Shown one piece after another: positions 24,801 through 37,539 of a stretch of DNA of 64,000 bases. How positions within the stretch are numbered: position 1 is the first letter of the stretch; each line of letters starts with the position of its first letter. The position numbers were made by a program, and so were the translations under genes. The notes below the pieces were generated by a model. That model saw nothing but the letters and a program-made list of their open reading frames with translations, made no database searches and had not been told where the DNA came from. The DNA is taken from the NCBI GenBank assembly GCA_903813345.2, contig CAIIXF020000009.1, forward strand, positions 13,094,347 to 13,158,346, given 5' to 3'. Source of the stretch: Owenia fusiformis. Its lineage: Eukaryota; Annelida; Polychaeta; Sabellida; Oweniidae.

Positions 24801-27800
24801 TACACGCAAAATAGTTATTAATTGCAAACCTACTGTTTGTAGTGCAGTGCCGCGATGACGTTTAATTTATAATACGATTTGCAATTTCGATGTTACCGAA
24901 ACTGACCGGCATTTTCGTTATATTCCAAACCTGTCTTGAATATTTTCGTAATTATGCATCAATAGGGTCAAAGGGGGATACGGGATGGTGTGTATGTATT
25001 CATAAGGTATGTATGCATGCTTGAATCACATTCCTTGTGTAATATTAGCATGTTTTCAGGGTTAATTAGTTCCACTTGTCGAAACCTGCGGAACGATTAA
25101 ATTAACGCATCAAGGGCAAAATGATCATGGAGGTTAGACCTAGCCGGGGCCATAAAACATGTCAGATAAGAAACGAGGCCCAGGCTAGGTCTAATGTTGT
25201 TGGACTACATACAAATGAGAGTTTTTCGAACATGTATTAATTCAAGAGTAATCATTTCAATATTATCATAAAGATTTACAAAATATTGTATTGTAATCAC
25301 CCTTACCTTTATTTTTATTTTGTTGGTACCAAAAACTGCCACCACTATATCACACATATTCACATCGTTTTCTGTCGTGTACGATTTTTTGATGACAACA
25401 AGGTTCGTCAGCTTGTTGAGGATCAGATCGTGTACATCTATATTCCGGAAATCTTCGAAAACTGTTAGCCAAAAGTTGTGCTGGTCCAGACGATTGATCA
25501 TATTTGCCTATAAAAGAAATACCTAAATGATATACATGTACCAATCATAAGGGAGGTTTACAAATCATTAGAGAGATATTCATGTAAAGACAAATGCAAT
25601 ATTACTTCATAATCATGGTGAAAATGCATGACATCTTTACGGCTCATGCGCGATCAAGATATTTTCAAATGATCGATTCCGTAAATGACATGAAACATTT
25701 TAGGAAATTGAATTATGAATTTAGTGATTTATCATACAACAGCATCCGTAAGGGAACTTTATGCAGGGTGTTCAAAAAATGCAATCGAAAGAAATCGCTA
25801 TATGTTCATCTTTTTAGGAAAGAAAGAATTAAAAGGCTACTGTAGTTAGCTAGTTGAAAAACACAATGCCTTAGACAGCTGCTAAAATATATTCGTACTT
25901 CGAAACGTAGTCAAGGTGACTGCATCCGCAATAAAACCAAGTAACTTTCTAACCATAGTGTTTTGGCACTGTTTTATTACAAATTATTTTCATTCAATGC
26001 GTGGTAAATCTGTTGAGTTTCATCAGTATCACGCAAGGGACTTTACAGTCATGTTCGAAATGCTCTTAAAAGTCTGCCTGAACCAGGACGTATGGCTGCG
26101 TTTTGATTATTTCGTAGATATATGCAAATAGACTTACAATTCGAGGAATTATTGAATGTACACATATTTGTGTAAGCACTTAAGATTAAATGAGTTGATT
26201 GTAATTGATAAGTTGTGATATGTTATGAATAATTTATCAGCTCATTTTCATTTAGACGCCAAAATATATCCATATCAGACATTTTATGCTGTAGAGGGCT
26301 ATTGATATTATGTTTGATACACAAAATTTGCTTTTATGCATGCGTTATTTAAGAAATATAGACCGAAAAGCAGGGGTTATATCGTCAAATACACCCCACA
26401 GGGCTAGGCACAAACGTTTTCTGTACGGGGTTCGAAAGCTTTTGTGCCTAGCCTCAAGGGGCGTATTCGACGATATTACCCCTGCTCTGAGGTCTATAAT
26501 ACGATTCGAACATGAAAATTGTTTCGAATATTCATCATGGTCCGCCATTTCTACGACCCACCGTTATGATGAGTTACACAAACTACATTTGCTAGGTACC
26601 TCTATTTTGGTTTATAGATTCTTACCAGTTTTAGAACATGCTGGAGATTTTCTTTTGTGCGGCATAGAATGATATGATGGTGAGTTTCAGCTTTTGGGTC
26701 ACCTAAACCTTTCATAATGGCTACTGCAGTGGTAGTGTCGTGTTTTTTCAACACTTCAATATCAACCAATGTAACGGAAATTGTATTATTTACAGTCAAC
26801 TTTGTGAAAAGACGAGAAATCATAGTGCGACCTAAAACAGAATGCTATCGTTAAAAAGAAAACATACCAAAAACACGTACGATCTAATTAAGAATACCAG
26901 AGGGAACATTTAAATATTTCACTCAATATAAATTGATAATTAAAATTGAGAACCTTTAAAAGTTCGGTTGTTGCATTGATTCATTATTTATAAAAGAAAA
27001 TGAAAGAATCACGGAAGGTATCGCAACATATTTCAGACAGTCACATGTTTGATTTTGGCTACTTTCTTGGGATTTGAACATGTGCATATAGTAAGCCAAT
27101 CCATAAACAAGCAGGACAAGCACTTATAGAGATGATAGAATACGTTGAACTTTGAGACAGGGGAGGTGCAACCCCGCCATCATTTTTCCCGGAAATGTTG
27201 TCCTGATTCCAAACCCCTTCCACTCATGTTTTTCAGGTTTTTATGCATCAATATGTTGCATTTGGCGACACAGACAACCTCTTAATTAAAAGGAAAATTG
27301 GATTCAACCAGAGATTTTAAAGATATCAATTCTGAGTGGCCAAAATTAACTGAAAACCATGGATCGTATGAGTTCCCTATGGTATAATAACATGGGAAAT
27401 ATTGTTTTCCACTTTATCCCAATTGAATCCTATTTTCCTTCTAAGAGGTTGACCATGTCTACAAATGCAACATATTGATGCATAAAATGTCTAAAAAAAC
27501 AGAAGTGGGAGGGGCTGAAGATCAGGAAACCTTTTTTGAAAAAATATGTCTCGAAGTCCAAAATATTTTATCATCTCTATGAGTACTTTTCCTTTAGATA
27601 ATACCATTAACCTGGTATATACACCTTTTTAAATCTTCAGAAAATAGCCACAATCCAACAGATGATCACTGTCTAAAATCTGTTGGTCCGTGGTCCTTTG
27701 ATGCAAACACAATCCTACTTATCGAGCTTATTACTAATTTTGGATTCTATGAAAACAATGGGGATTTGTATCTTCGCGCTGCTCAATAATTAAAGCCCTT

Positions 27801-30800
27801 CTCACTTTTAGGATAGTGATCATTGACAACTATTTGATAAGATACGAAATGCGTCTTGACCAATGATCTTATGTCCAAATTCAAATAATATATTGTGCAC
27901 TGTATAGTATCCTAAGTCACGTAATAAATTGAACAAGATCCCAAAAGCGCCATTATTTGCTGATTACCTTGAATAACCGACTTTGATGCATCTACCGTAG
28001 CACAGTATATAGATACATTGAAGTCCTAATAATCCCTTTTTCTAATCAATTATTTATTTACAATTAATTGCTTGTCATTGAAAAAGAATACATATCGGAG
28101 TGGTCTCAATGCCCATAGGTTTGATTAATCAGATGGTTCAACAAAAACCTGCTTGGATACCTCTATCGGAACCTGACATTGGGGCATTGTGGATAACAAC
28201 AGCGAGTAAAGATAATAATTTTAGCATCTTTCTTCTTGTGAAACCATATACCATATACCATATAGATCTATATTTTGTCAAACTAGGACAAATATGAGCG
28301 AAAAACGATGACGATTTACATTTTATTCTGTTTAACATTACCATATGATTTATCGTAGAATATAACAACGTTGTTCCATTCCTCTGCGAATGTTATGTCA
28401 ACAATGGCGTCTTCAATATAACTGCTGTGAGGGCGTAAACTTATAGTGAAATCACTTCCTTCTTTGATGCGACAGTCACCATTGTGCATTGCAATGTGTG
28501 GTATAGAATTCATCCCACAAATCTCGCTGATCACGTCTGTGTTATCACAAGAGAGGTAGCTCAATATGCCAACAACTCCAGACCCGACCATTTCTTCTCC
28601 TAGAAATACCAACGTTTATTGTAACTGACCATAATATGTGACTTGGTCTTGATTTATAAAGTAAGTCATTCCAAAAGAAATCACATTTATTTATGTGGCA
28701 ACAATACTAGAGAGTGAACATTTAAATATTCTATATCTTCGATGATCTTGTCAATTTTTTCCTCTCTGAAATAAGATATATTTTCCCTTTCCCTTTTTGA
28801 AACTTAAAATGCAGATGAGTCAAAACTACAGAACTGCAAAGTCAGAATTTGGCCTTTTACCCTACTATCACACCAAACTAGTTCTCACTACGTTCTCGAA
28901 AACGGGCTTCTACTGTGTACGAACGGACTGGACGTACTTAGAATCGTTTGGGGTCTATTTACAAACTTCATCGAACGTACGTACTCGAACGGGTACTGTA
29001 GGTCCTCTAGAACTTAGAACATGCTCACAATGTTCTCTTGGTCGTCAAGTTCTACAATTAGAAGGGGTGACAACCTACTAACGACGAGCTGGACGTACTA
29101 CGAACGGAACCGTCGTACTTCAATCCTACTAGAGATGTTATAACAACGAGTTGAACTGTCTGAGGACGTATTGAGAACGAGGTAGAACTAATTACAAACG
29201 GGTTTAAACTGATTATGAACGTATATTTAAGACTGCTTATGAACGAGTTAGCAAAAATATAGCTATCACACCAAACAAGATGTCACTGTGTTCTTCAAAA
29301 CTGGTTTTAAACTGTGTGCGAACGGAATGAACGTAGCTGCAACTTTCTAAGGTCTATTTACGAACTTCATGATCGTTCTCAGACGGGAAGGTGATTTTAG
29401 AATTTTGAAATGATTCAAAATTCGATGGCGACCATACCGTTCTGTAATTAGATCGTGTGACAACGTACTTCAAACGAGATGACCTACTAGACTAGGAACG
29501 TAATTGGCGTACTTCGACCCTACTAGGGACGAGTTAACGACGTTGTGCAATTGGATATCAATTTGTAGTGCGTGTGCATACCAACATGGTGCGACCTGAA
29601 CGAACTAGGAATGAGATGGACGTATTGAAGAATATTTATGAACGAAGTGGCTAATTATTTTTGACATGTTTCACGACCACAGCCAGACTTAGCCTGTTTT
29701 ACGGATTTTTCGTTGGACTGGAAAGAACCGTTGAGAACTAGTTTGGTGTGATTGGGGCCATAATGCATGATTTGATGTTTGGAGTTCGGAATTTTCAAGA
29801 TATATATTTTAAGACTGCACATTGCAGTTAACCCCCCTATCACACCAAACTAGTTCTTACCCGTTCTTGCCAGTCCTACGAAAACGTCGTAAAACGGACT
29901 CAATCTGGCTGTGGTCGGGAAATATGTCTGAAATAATTAGCTTCTTCGTTCTTAAACAGTCTTCAATACGTCCATCTCGTTCGCAGTTCGTTCAGGTCGC
30001 ACCACGTCGGTGTGCAACGTCGTAGAACGCGTCCCTTAGTCTAGAAGGTCAACATGACCTGATTACAGAACGGTATGGTCGCCACCGAATTTTGAATCGA
30101 TTCAAAATTCTAAAATCACATTCCCGTCTGAGAACGTTCATAGAGTTCGTAAATAGACCTTAGAAAGTTGCAGCTACGTCCATTCCGTTCGCACACAGTT
30201 TATAACCAGTTTTGAAGAACGCAGTGGCAACTTGTTCGGTGTGATAGCTATATTTTTGCTAACTCGTTCATAAGCAGTCTTAAATACGTTCTTTATCAGT
30301 TTAAACCCGTTTGCAATTAGTTCTACCTCGTTCTCAACACGTCCTCGGACAATTCAACTCGTTGTTAAAACGTCCCTAGTAGGATTGAAGTACGACGGTT
30401 CCGTTCTAAGTACGTCCAGCTCGTCGTTAGTACGTTGTCACTCGTTCTAATTGTAGAACGTGACGACCACGAGAACATTTTGAGCATTGTCTAAGTTCTA
30501 GATGACCTACCCGTTCGAGTACGTTCGATGAAGTTTGTAAATAGATCCCAAACGGTTCTTAGTAGGTCCAGTCCGTTCGTACACAGTTGAAGCCCGTTTT
30601 TGAGAACGTAGTGAGAACTAGTTTGGTGTGCGTGATAGTAGGGTTATCGCCGAAGTACTATACATGGGACACCAAGTATGACAAACGACATATTGCACGT
30701 TGACTCATATTTAAGAATTATTCAGAAGTAGTGATAGAACTCTATTTGTGTTACTCTATATAAATTATGCCGATTCCTGCTATATGTATATAAACTAATA

Positions 30801-33214
30801 TATTTCTGATATAAATAAATAGTTCATTATAAATAGGGATATGGTTGTCCAAATATCATTTTGTCTGGTTCATTCATTCATTCCTGAGGTGTTTTCATTT
30901 GAAATTAAATTTCAGATTATTGAATAATCTCTGAGCAATCTTACAACATATCTTGGTTTGGTTTTTGGTTTGTAGATGATATAATTCCATTGTATTATTG
31001 TCACTAAACAGAATGCTGATATTGTTTAATTACTGTGTGTTACATGTACCAGTAATACTTGGGTCCAAATACGACCCCGGTGTAATGAGCAAGATATCAC
31101 TCCCAAAGGCATTACTATAACAAGGGCTGTATGTGTAGGGGTAATTTCACCAGACGAATCTGGTTCTGCCCTACGCTTAATGCAATGGCTCAATTTCAGG
31201 AACTTTCCTTAGAACTTTGCAGTATTTTGAAAATAATTTATTGACCTCATCTGTCAAGTTTGGAACATATTACCTATTTCAATGGTATCTGGTCACCATG
31301 TTCATACCTATATATGTAAACATGTCTCAGAATTATTCCCGGTGTGAAAGAGAATATAGTTCCGAGGTATTATTCCCAGGTTTGAATTGATTCTTGCCTA
31401 ATGCACCAAATCAAGTAAACAAGCAGATATATTGATACACCGGGACAGAAAATATACTTAATGCAACACCAAAATGAAATTTGATATCAGTATATATCCA
31501 TGTCCAACCCAAAACAAAGACCTGATAGTACATATCTCATCCGTTACAATTAGGGGAACTAAAGACTGCAATTAATAGCATTACAGAAGACGATTATAGA
31601 AAATCTTTAAAGTCCCCGTCTAAAGTTTGAAAATATTTTTTTATCATTTATTTACTATTTGTCAGGACTTAAAAAGTGATTTTAGAGATTTTTGAACAAA
31701 AAAATTTTTTTTGAAAAAAAGTTGTGAGCATTTCATTTCTCAAATATTCAAATTTCCCGCCATTTTTCAAAAAAAAATGAAATTTCTTAATCATCAAATA
31801 TTTCTTAATGCATTTCAAAAAAGATTATCTTTTTAACACCAATGCAAAGATTGAACAAAAGCCACACTATTTCAATAATAAAATGTCATATTTAATGGGC
31901 CACTACAATGTTTTAGCTTATCAAAAATATTTTGAAACATTAGTGATGTCACTAAGGTAACAAAAACTTTTTGAAAAAAGTTGAATTTTTTTTTCGATGT
32001 CAATCTTTTGTAAATATGCTAGACTTTCATAAAAAACCAATGTTGATTGTCTAACCAGGTTAAAAGGAAGAATAAATTATGTTTTAGATATCATTGTACC
32101 ATTGGTTTCTATGAGAACTAAAATTTTGAAATGCATTTTTCTCAGAACCATTTTCATGCACTAATAAGTTCATTTCTCGCTTGTTTATCAACCGATTTCC
32201 TTAATTTTTTCGGCAAAAAACATGGGAGGATGAATGCTATGCATTGGTATGAATTGTGGCTTATTAGAATATATGAGTGACCTCTAAAAGTTTGTTTTAA
32301 ATAAATTCACAAATTTTGGAACAAAAAGTCTATCAAAAACCACTTTTTGAAAATTAAAAAAAAGTTTCACATATCACACTTTGATAACATTGGGTAAGAC
32401 TACAATATAAGCCAAAGTGGTTTAAACTTTACATGGGGCCTTTAAATTATGTAGAATTATTCGTACCTTTTTAAACAACAATATATCGCTGAAAGGCTAA
32501 AATAAATACATCTCTAAGGGTGTCAGCTCTGATACTTAAAACTTTATGGTCCAAATAAGTAAATTAATAAATAGAGTAGATGTACCTATCTTCACATCGT
32601 TATATTTGTCTGTTTCATTGAGTTTCCTAATCATGAGTTCCAAAGTGACGTTTTGGGGCAACCATCGATATCTGTTAATAAATTCGGTTGTATTCACTGC
32701 TACACCTTCTATTCTTGTACCAACCATCCCACTGTCAAGAAGCAATCCTGCAAAATGAAGAAACAAAGGTTCACTGACAAATGAGAGAGGACGCGTCTGA
32801 TTGGGAGAATATTAAAAGTTTTAAATAACTTCTAAACAAAACTTTGAATCAATGTTTGTTAAACATGCTTCTAATTCGTCATTATAGAAGTTAATAGGGA
32901 AGTTAAGTTGGCACTGTTTTGAAGAACGTATACGCGAAACGTGTAAAATTATTGTCCTCTACTGACTATTTTCACTTCATTGGCATTTATTTGCCCGATG
33001 GAGCATGAAAGTGTGAAAGAAAAAATATACATAATTATATATGTGATCGTACATCATGAAACATTCCGAGTCACAGCAGAAAATCTTAATAAAAATCATT
33101 AATATGGAATAGTAATCGTATTAACTTACCCAATCTCGTTATAGTTGATCCAACGTGTCGTATCAATGATAATGTGAGAAATAAAACACATCCGAAACGC
33201 AGAGCAAATTGCAT
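15882..33214 (-). CDS. Receptor B: ionotropic glutamate receptor, tandem paralogue, 13 exons
   Basis: Minus-strand exons: 33214-33130, 32747-32586, 28599-28342, 26831-26626, 25507-25307, 21404-21258, 20963-20748, 19378-19281, 18556-18466, 18244-17914, 17520-17303, 16888-16635, 16113-15882 (stop). All junctions are in phase and give 832 residues. Order: signal peptide (about 1-23); amino-terminal domain (to about 415); S1 with GPFTITSARAEVIDFTKAFM (Arg503 is the ligand-carboxylate arginine); TM1 (about 543-562); pore with LQQG, keeping Gln at the Q/R-type site; TM3 with ATYTANLAALLT (625-636); S2 with Asp712 where AMPA/kainate receptors have Glu; TM4 (about 798-818); short basic tail CFKRRRRDNDNT. 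It lacks the IR25a S2 insert of receptor A. The first exon is 85 bases in both genes. I place it near the kainate/epsilon group, with the subfamily uncertain. An alternative acceptor at 17646 would add a 42-residue segment after LQQ, but the inner acceptor restores the canonical LQQGTDVFPRALSSR. Confidence 0.9.
17761..17780 (+). repeat. Polypyrimidine run
   Basis: A run of C followed by CT repeats lies in the intron between receptor B exons 11 and 10. It is a simple-sequence tract. Confidence 0.7.
19622..20722 (+). mobile_element. Tc1/mariner (IS630) deletion derivative
   Basis: The element is 1101 bases long and flanked by TA on both sides (19620-19621 and 20723-20724). Its terminal inverted repeats are near-perfect and start CAGGGTGGGCCAAAAAAAAG; they extend over about 43 bases at each end. 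Inside, 20373-20570 still encodes the last part of an IS630/Tc1-family transposase, ending in the family-typical GGHIEHLL. The catalytic core is gone, so it can only move in trans. It sits in the intron between receptor B exons 8 and 7, close to the exon 7 donor at 20747. A shorter relative lies at 43849-44398. Confidence 0.9.
20373..20570 (+). pseudogene. Truncated Tc1/mariner transposase C-terminus
   Basis: A 65-codon frame reads ...INAAINKWRHRLKLVVQE..GGHIEHLL. This matches the terminal 'W..RL..V...GGHIEHLL' end of IS630/Tc1-type transposases. It has no DDE/DDD catalytic region and lies wholly inside the element at 19622-20722. It is a relic rather than a host gene. Confidence 0.8.
21747..22745 (+). 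mobile_element. 5'-truncated LINE (3' end of a non-LTR retrotransposon)
   Basis: The open frame that includes 21806-22192 encodes the C-terminal end of a LINE polymerase: QKRFVRLATNSDYRAHSSPL, then FDINK, YNTRNR, RTNYGKSSVSISVPQLWNKL and a final Lys-rich helix. A 3' UTR follows and ends in an A-rich tail near 22735-22750, as expected of target-primed insertion. The upstream frame closes with a stop just before 21750, so the copy is truncated. It lies in the 3.9 kb intron between receptor B exons 6 and 5, in the opposite orientation to the gene. Confidence 0.85.
23540..24240 (+). repeat. Dispersed GATATC-rich repeat, copy 1
   Basis: Several blocks recur in the same order at 59590-60170: TTTTATCCCATGATTA / TTTTATCCCACGATTA, GATCCGTGTGATATGT / AATCCGTGTGATATTT, AAAATCGTTTATCA in both, and ATTTTATTGCCTCGTAGATAT / ATTTTATCGCCTCGTAGATAT. 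The copies are diverged and have indels. No coding potential was seen. It is intronic in receptor B. Confidence 0.65.
24367..24430. repeat. Hairpin: 18-base perfect inverted repeat
   Basis: GTTAAACTCAATAACGGC at 24367-24384 is followed after 28 bases by its exact reverse complement at 24413-24430. It lies in the long intron of receptor B and is probably the tip of a foldback element. Confidence 0.7.
24546..24570. repeat. Short palindrome
   Basis: TTTAACACAAT and ATTGTGTTAAA are separated by three bases. This is an 11-base-arm palindrome in a receptor B intron. Its function is unknown. Confidence 0.6.
26358..26498. repeat. Foldback element about 140 bases long
   Basis: The left arm (TATAGACC..GCAGGGGTTATATCGTC..CTAGGCACAAA) and right arm (TTTGTGCCTAG..GACGATATTACCCCTGC..GGTCTATA) are inverted copies covering most of the element, with a small loop near 26420. 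It lies in the intron between receptor B exons 5 and 4, about 130 bases from the exon 4 donor. Confidence 0.75.
27124..27584. repeat. Foldback element with long arms
   Basis: The outer ends ATAGAGATGATAGAATA and its partner TATTTTATCATCTCTAT are inverted. The inner parts also pair: TTTATGCATCAATATGTTGC with GCAACATATTGATGCATAAA, and GAAAATTGGATTCAA with TTGAATCCTATTTTC. The arms are about 180-200 bases. No open frame of note. It is intronic in receptor B. Confidence 0.7.
28857..30646. repeat. Head-to-head pair of GAACG-rich elements (1.8 kb inverted repeat)
   Basis: Copy A (28857-29760) and copy B (29826-30646) are inverted with respect to each other around a 65-base spacer. One end begins CCCTACTATCACACCAAACTAGTTCTCAC; the other reads CCCCCCTATCACACCAAACTAGTTCT. 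GAACG / CGTTC and ACGTAC motifs recur throughout. Related copies in the same inverted arrangement are at 46377-46721 and 46903-47713. The element has no transposase, so it is a non-autonomous DNA element of unknown superfamily. It lies in the intron between receptor B exons 3 and 2. Confidence 0.8.
31605..32446. mobile_element. MITE-like element with TTTAAAG-CCCC termini
   Basis: The left end TTTAAAGTCCCCGTCTAAAG and right end CTTTACATGGGGCCTTTAAA are imperfect inverted repeats. The interior is A/T-rich with no coding frame. It lies about 140 bases from the donor of receptor B exon 2. The superfamily is not determined. Confidence 0.6.
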
Positions 33215-36200
33215 CGTCTGAAAGAAACAAACAATGATATTATTATTATTATTTTATATTATCATTTTTCACACATAATTTTCTCATTGTTTGTTCCTTG
33301 TCAAGTAAACGTGCTTTTGCTAAATGTAGATCTACTGACCTACAACCTCATTTAACCATTAGAGGGTTAGACATTACTTCGAATTCCCTGTACAAAGGAG
33401 TTGGGGATACTGGGGTCTGTTTCCTTATGACTCCGAGTTGCTAGTTGTTTCTATTTTATCGAGTCGGGATTACTCCACAGATGTCGCTGTTGAAAAGGTA
33501 GAAGACAAAAATCTATGTTTAAAATCGGGATAATGGTTGATGAAAATTTATTTTGTTTATTATATAATATCATAAAAAGTATTACGAAATTGTTTGGTTC
33601 ACTACAAACATTTGACTTTTTGTGACGGTGGTCTTGAGTTTGAAATCTGTTGAAAAGTGTTGAAAATTCGGATAGGCGAAAAAAGCGGCCAGATCTTTTG
33701 ATTTTGGTGGCTCTTTTTCTAGAGACATTTCGACTTCAAAAGGGGTCATATGGAGCTATAACGTGGTATATGTGGTTCAGTAACTGAAATCTTCGTTTTT
33801 TCATAATTGATCCGAAGATTTGCATGTTTTTCAATTGAATTGTATGGGACCATTTAATAGTGGAGTTATTCCGTTGTGTTTCAATATTCTTAGCTCAATT
33901 CCATTTTGCCGTGATTGGATGTCTCCTTCTGTGCATGTATCATATGTCTCTCTCTGTTACATCAACGATGCCCAGATGTCAAATGAATGCAGAGCTTATG
34001 AACGATCACGACCTCGTGGTTACGGCGGTTAGCGTGTTCTGTTGGCTGGTAATGCATAAAAATAACATCTGGTCACTTATTAAAACACATTTTCGCAGTT
34101 TGAAAACAGTTTTAGAAATACTCTTTAAAAATGTCTGAGAGACTGGAAGAAGAAATACAAGAAGCCGAGTTGAGTTGACAACGGTAATATTTGACAATGG
34201 TATATGTAAAGACAACGGTAAATTGTCTACCGTTGTCATTTTTCTATGCTACATTGCAATACATCCATCATAGTCTGTTGTCACAGCTAACCATATGTCG
34301 TTGTCTTTGTTAATTATTTCAAATTCAGATTCAGTAGTCATTGACGAAATCGAAGACGCTATATTTTGGCGATTCACGACCCCATTTGAGAGAAAATTGA
34401 ATTTCATATAATACATCATCACACGAGCTTAACACATGCACAGAATAAGCGCCGATAAAGTCCCATGAAACGAGGACCAAGTGATTAAAGAGTTGAAGCG
34501 ACGGTTACGTTCGCCATTTGTGACAACGGTATCTGACTTAACCGTTGTCAGGCTATTCCGGTGTGTATATATCAATGGGTCTTTTTATGTCCTCTTACGG
34601 ATCCCTGTTCATACTTGTCTATCTACTCAAAATACTTAGTATGAGACTATTTCTAGTATTGATTAGATATAGTATTGCCACTTGGAAGCTCGTACAAGAA
34701 TCTTTCCGAAATACACTCAATGCCAATTACAACATTGCATTGACAATACAGAAATAATTCGATCTAAGCAGTATTTACTAGACCTGTCTAATGCATTAAT
34801 GTGCATTCGGCTAAATCAGAATAGTCTTGCAGAACTATCATGTAATACAGAGTACAATGGAAGTTCAACAAACATGATAATCAAACTCAAAATGACTAAC
34901 ATTGAGAGTTTCTAGAGGGAAACATTTCAAAGATATGAAGGATCGATAAAGTTATGTTACCGATGATAATTAACTGTGAATTGAACAAGTTTTATTTCAT
35001 TTAGAAAAGTAAATATTTACAATTACATTTGCTCACATTTTTCTTTACAAATAAAAAAATGATTTGGAGCGGGGGATCGATGTTGCTAAGTATAAAATAC
35101 ATATCTCAAAGGGGCAATTAGTACACGTACATGTAAGTGATATCATATATGATTTTAATCGATAAGACCTCTCTAAGAATATAAGTTATTCAATAATTCG
35201 AGTGAAATACAGAAAATATTCTACCCAAGAAGGTCTGTATTTCACGAGGCGCTTGCGCACAATTCCTTGTCCTGACCCCGTGGGCCTGACCAAAGAAAAT
35301 TCAGACAGATCAACCTTACTCACCTCATAGATTATTGCTCGATATATTTCCTCTTGTTATTTGCTTTTCTTGTATTATACAGTACGTTTAATCTTATGTC
35401 ATTTCTCTTCAATTTCATCAGCTGAAAGTGCAGTGTTGCGAAAAGTTTTTTCGACTTTCGTCTGCCATATTGGATTTTTTACTAGTTCATGAAAACAATC
35501 TGCATGATTCAAATTGTTTTCTTATGTTTACAGATGGGGGTTTTTATCCTCAAATTATAAATTGTGATGTTCACAGTATCATTTCCTGATATTTAAAAAA
35601 GACATTTATAGTAAAATGCAAAAATTAGCACGCGACAGCTTAAACTAATCGCCATCGAATTTTTCAGTAACAGTCATATCCTGGATGGAAATCTGGGGCG
35701 TTGAAATACTGAACCGTATCCCAACGGTGACGTCATTTAAGTTGAGAGTGCGTGAAGAGGAGGGAGAGCCCCCGAGTTTAAAGATGACAGACATAATTAC
35801 TAGATAGTACGTCACTTGCTTACCCCCTTCGTTCGTTCGAATTTTCATCGGCTAGTTATCAAATCATACTACACTTCGATGGGGTGATTTAATTGATATA
35901 GACATATTCCGTATACCTTTCTTTATCTTGATGTGAAATGAGAAGCTATGCTATTGGTTAACACGCCAGGAATGAACATAATATTATTCGAAGCGTATTT
36001 CGAATTTTGAACCGCCATTGATGACGTCATTTGTTTGTAGACTTTTGACTAATCAGCGACTATGTCATCTCAATATACAGATTTACATTATAAGCGTATA
36101 TGTCATCTTCGAACCCTGGTGTTTCTCCCCCTCTGGAGTGTGTGTAAATACAGAATATATTTAAGTCACATGGAACAATCAGATTTCAGGGAACTTCACC

Positions 36201-36654
36201 ATCATGGAATAAGAGATTATATATTTTATCGCCTAAAAAGAAGATCCGTGACATTTTACAACTGATGACGTCATAGACTGTTTTAGTTCAGAAATAAACT
36301 GACATTAAAATCAAATGTATTTGATCAACGGGATGATGCCTCTAAAATCAATAGAAGTTTTTTCCCATGAAAGTACATTATTAGATATCACTACATACTG
36401 TTCTTGTTACTTTGAACGATATCATACTATTGCAAGTGCAACAACCAATAATCGAAAAATAACAGCTTTGATACCAAGTTAATGTTTATCGATATATTCG
36501 TCGTCAGGCAAGAAGTAGGGGAGCCAAATGCCTCGTCCAAATTGTACAGTGATATCGGGTTAGACGCTTTTTAACTGTGTAAGCTAAAGAACTACAGTAT
36601 AGAAGTACATGTACTGTTAAGAAGTAAGATAGTATAGAAATAAACTGGTCCCGA

Positions 36655-36790
36655 AAAGCAAATTGGCCCAAAAAATCTGAGCCCTAACATTTTGACGGGG
36701 CTCAATAAGTGGGCCTTTTTGTGCGTTACTTGGCCTTTTGTGCCTTTTAGGCCAAATTATAAAAAATTGGCCTTAAATTTTCGAAATGCC
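36655..36790 (+). repeat. Dispersed repeat, copy 1
   Basis: The run GTGGGCCTTTTTGTGCGTTA, then CTTGGCCTTTTGTGCCTTTTAG and AAATTATAAAAA, recurs in the same orientation near 54600-54740 with about one change per ten bases. It has no coding potential. Confidence 0.7.
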
Positions 36791-37539
36791 GATCCAATTG
36801 TGGGATTTAGCGACCCAAAAAATTTACCCCGCAAGTGAAGATCTTTTTTATTTGATCCGCCAGTGTAATATATCTAATTTCGTAAACCCTCTTTACGTGC
36901 CACTTTGATCGACTTCTAGATGTTCGTCTGAACAAGAGAATGATTGCTTAATGTTAGCAAATAGAGCAGTCATAAATACTATAATTTCATATTTATATTT
37001 GTTAAACATGCAGTCATCATAATCCATCTAGTAAACTAGAGACTAGATTGTGTCCGTTATTACATTGTGGAAATTAAAAAAAATGTGCCAAAGCTTACTT
37101 TTGAATTAATTTTTAGTTTTAATATAAGTTTCTTTAATTAAATAAACTCGCTGATACATTAATGATTCGATATCATTTTATATTCAAAAATCTGGTAACC
37201 TCGAATCGATTAATTAACATTTGCACATACCTTTTCAATGTCTGGCGTCCGTTTCCTGAGAATGCTATTGCTGCATTTAGCAACTTAACTCAGGTAGTGC
37301 AATATCCAGGAATGATAATTGCACACGCGATTGCTTAATCTATCGTGTTAATTCTGTCGACTTCTAACCATATATTTCAATAATTACTTCTAATAATTAC
37401 TATAACTACGGAAAGCGAAACGGGACCCGCATAATATTAAAATCAAATGGAGTTTTTTCATTGAAGTGATAACTCGCACTACGAGTTCGATATATACAGC
37501 TTCAAGAAAAAAATAAACAAACTACCTTGTTAAACCGCT

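Noticed and set aside
29822-30025. Matching open frames at 29822-30025 and 47516-47722 suggesting a conserved small protein
   Set aside because: Both frames lie in copies of the same non-coding GAACG-rich element, so the similarity reflects the repeat and not coding selection.
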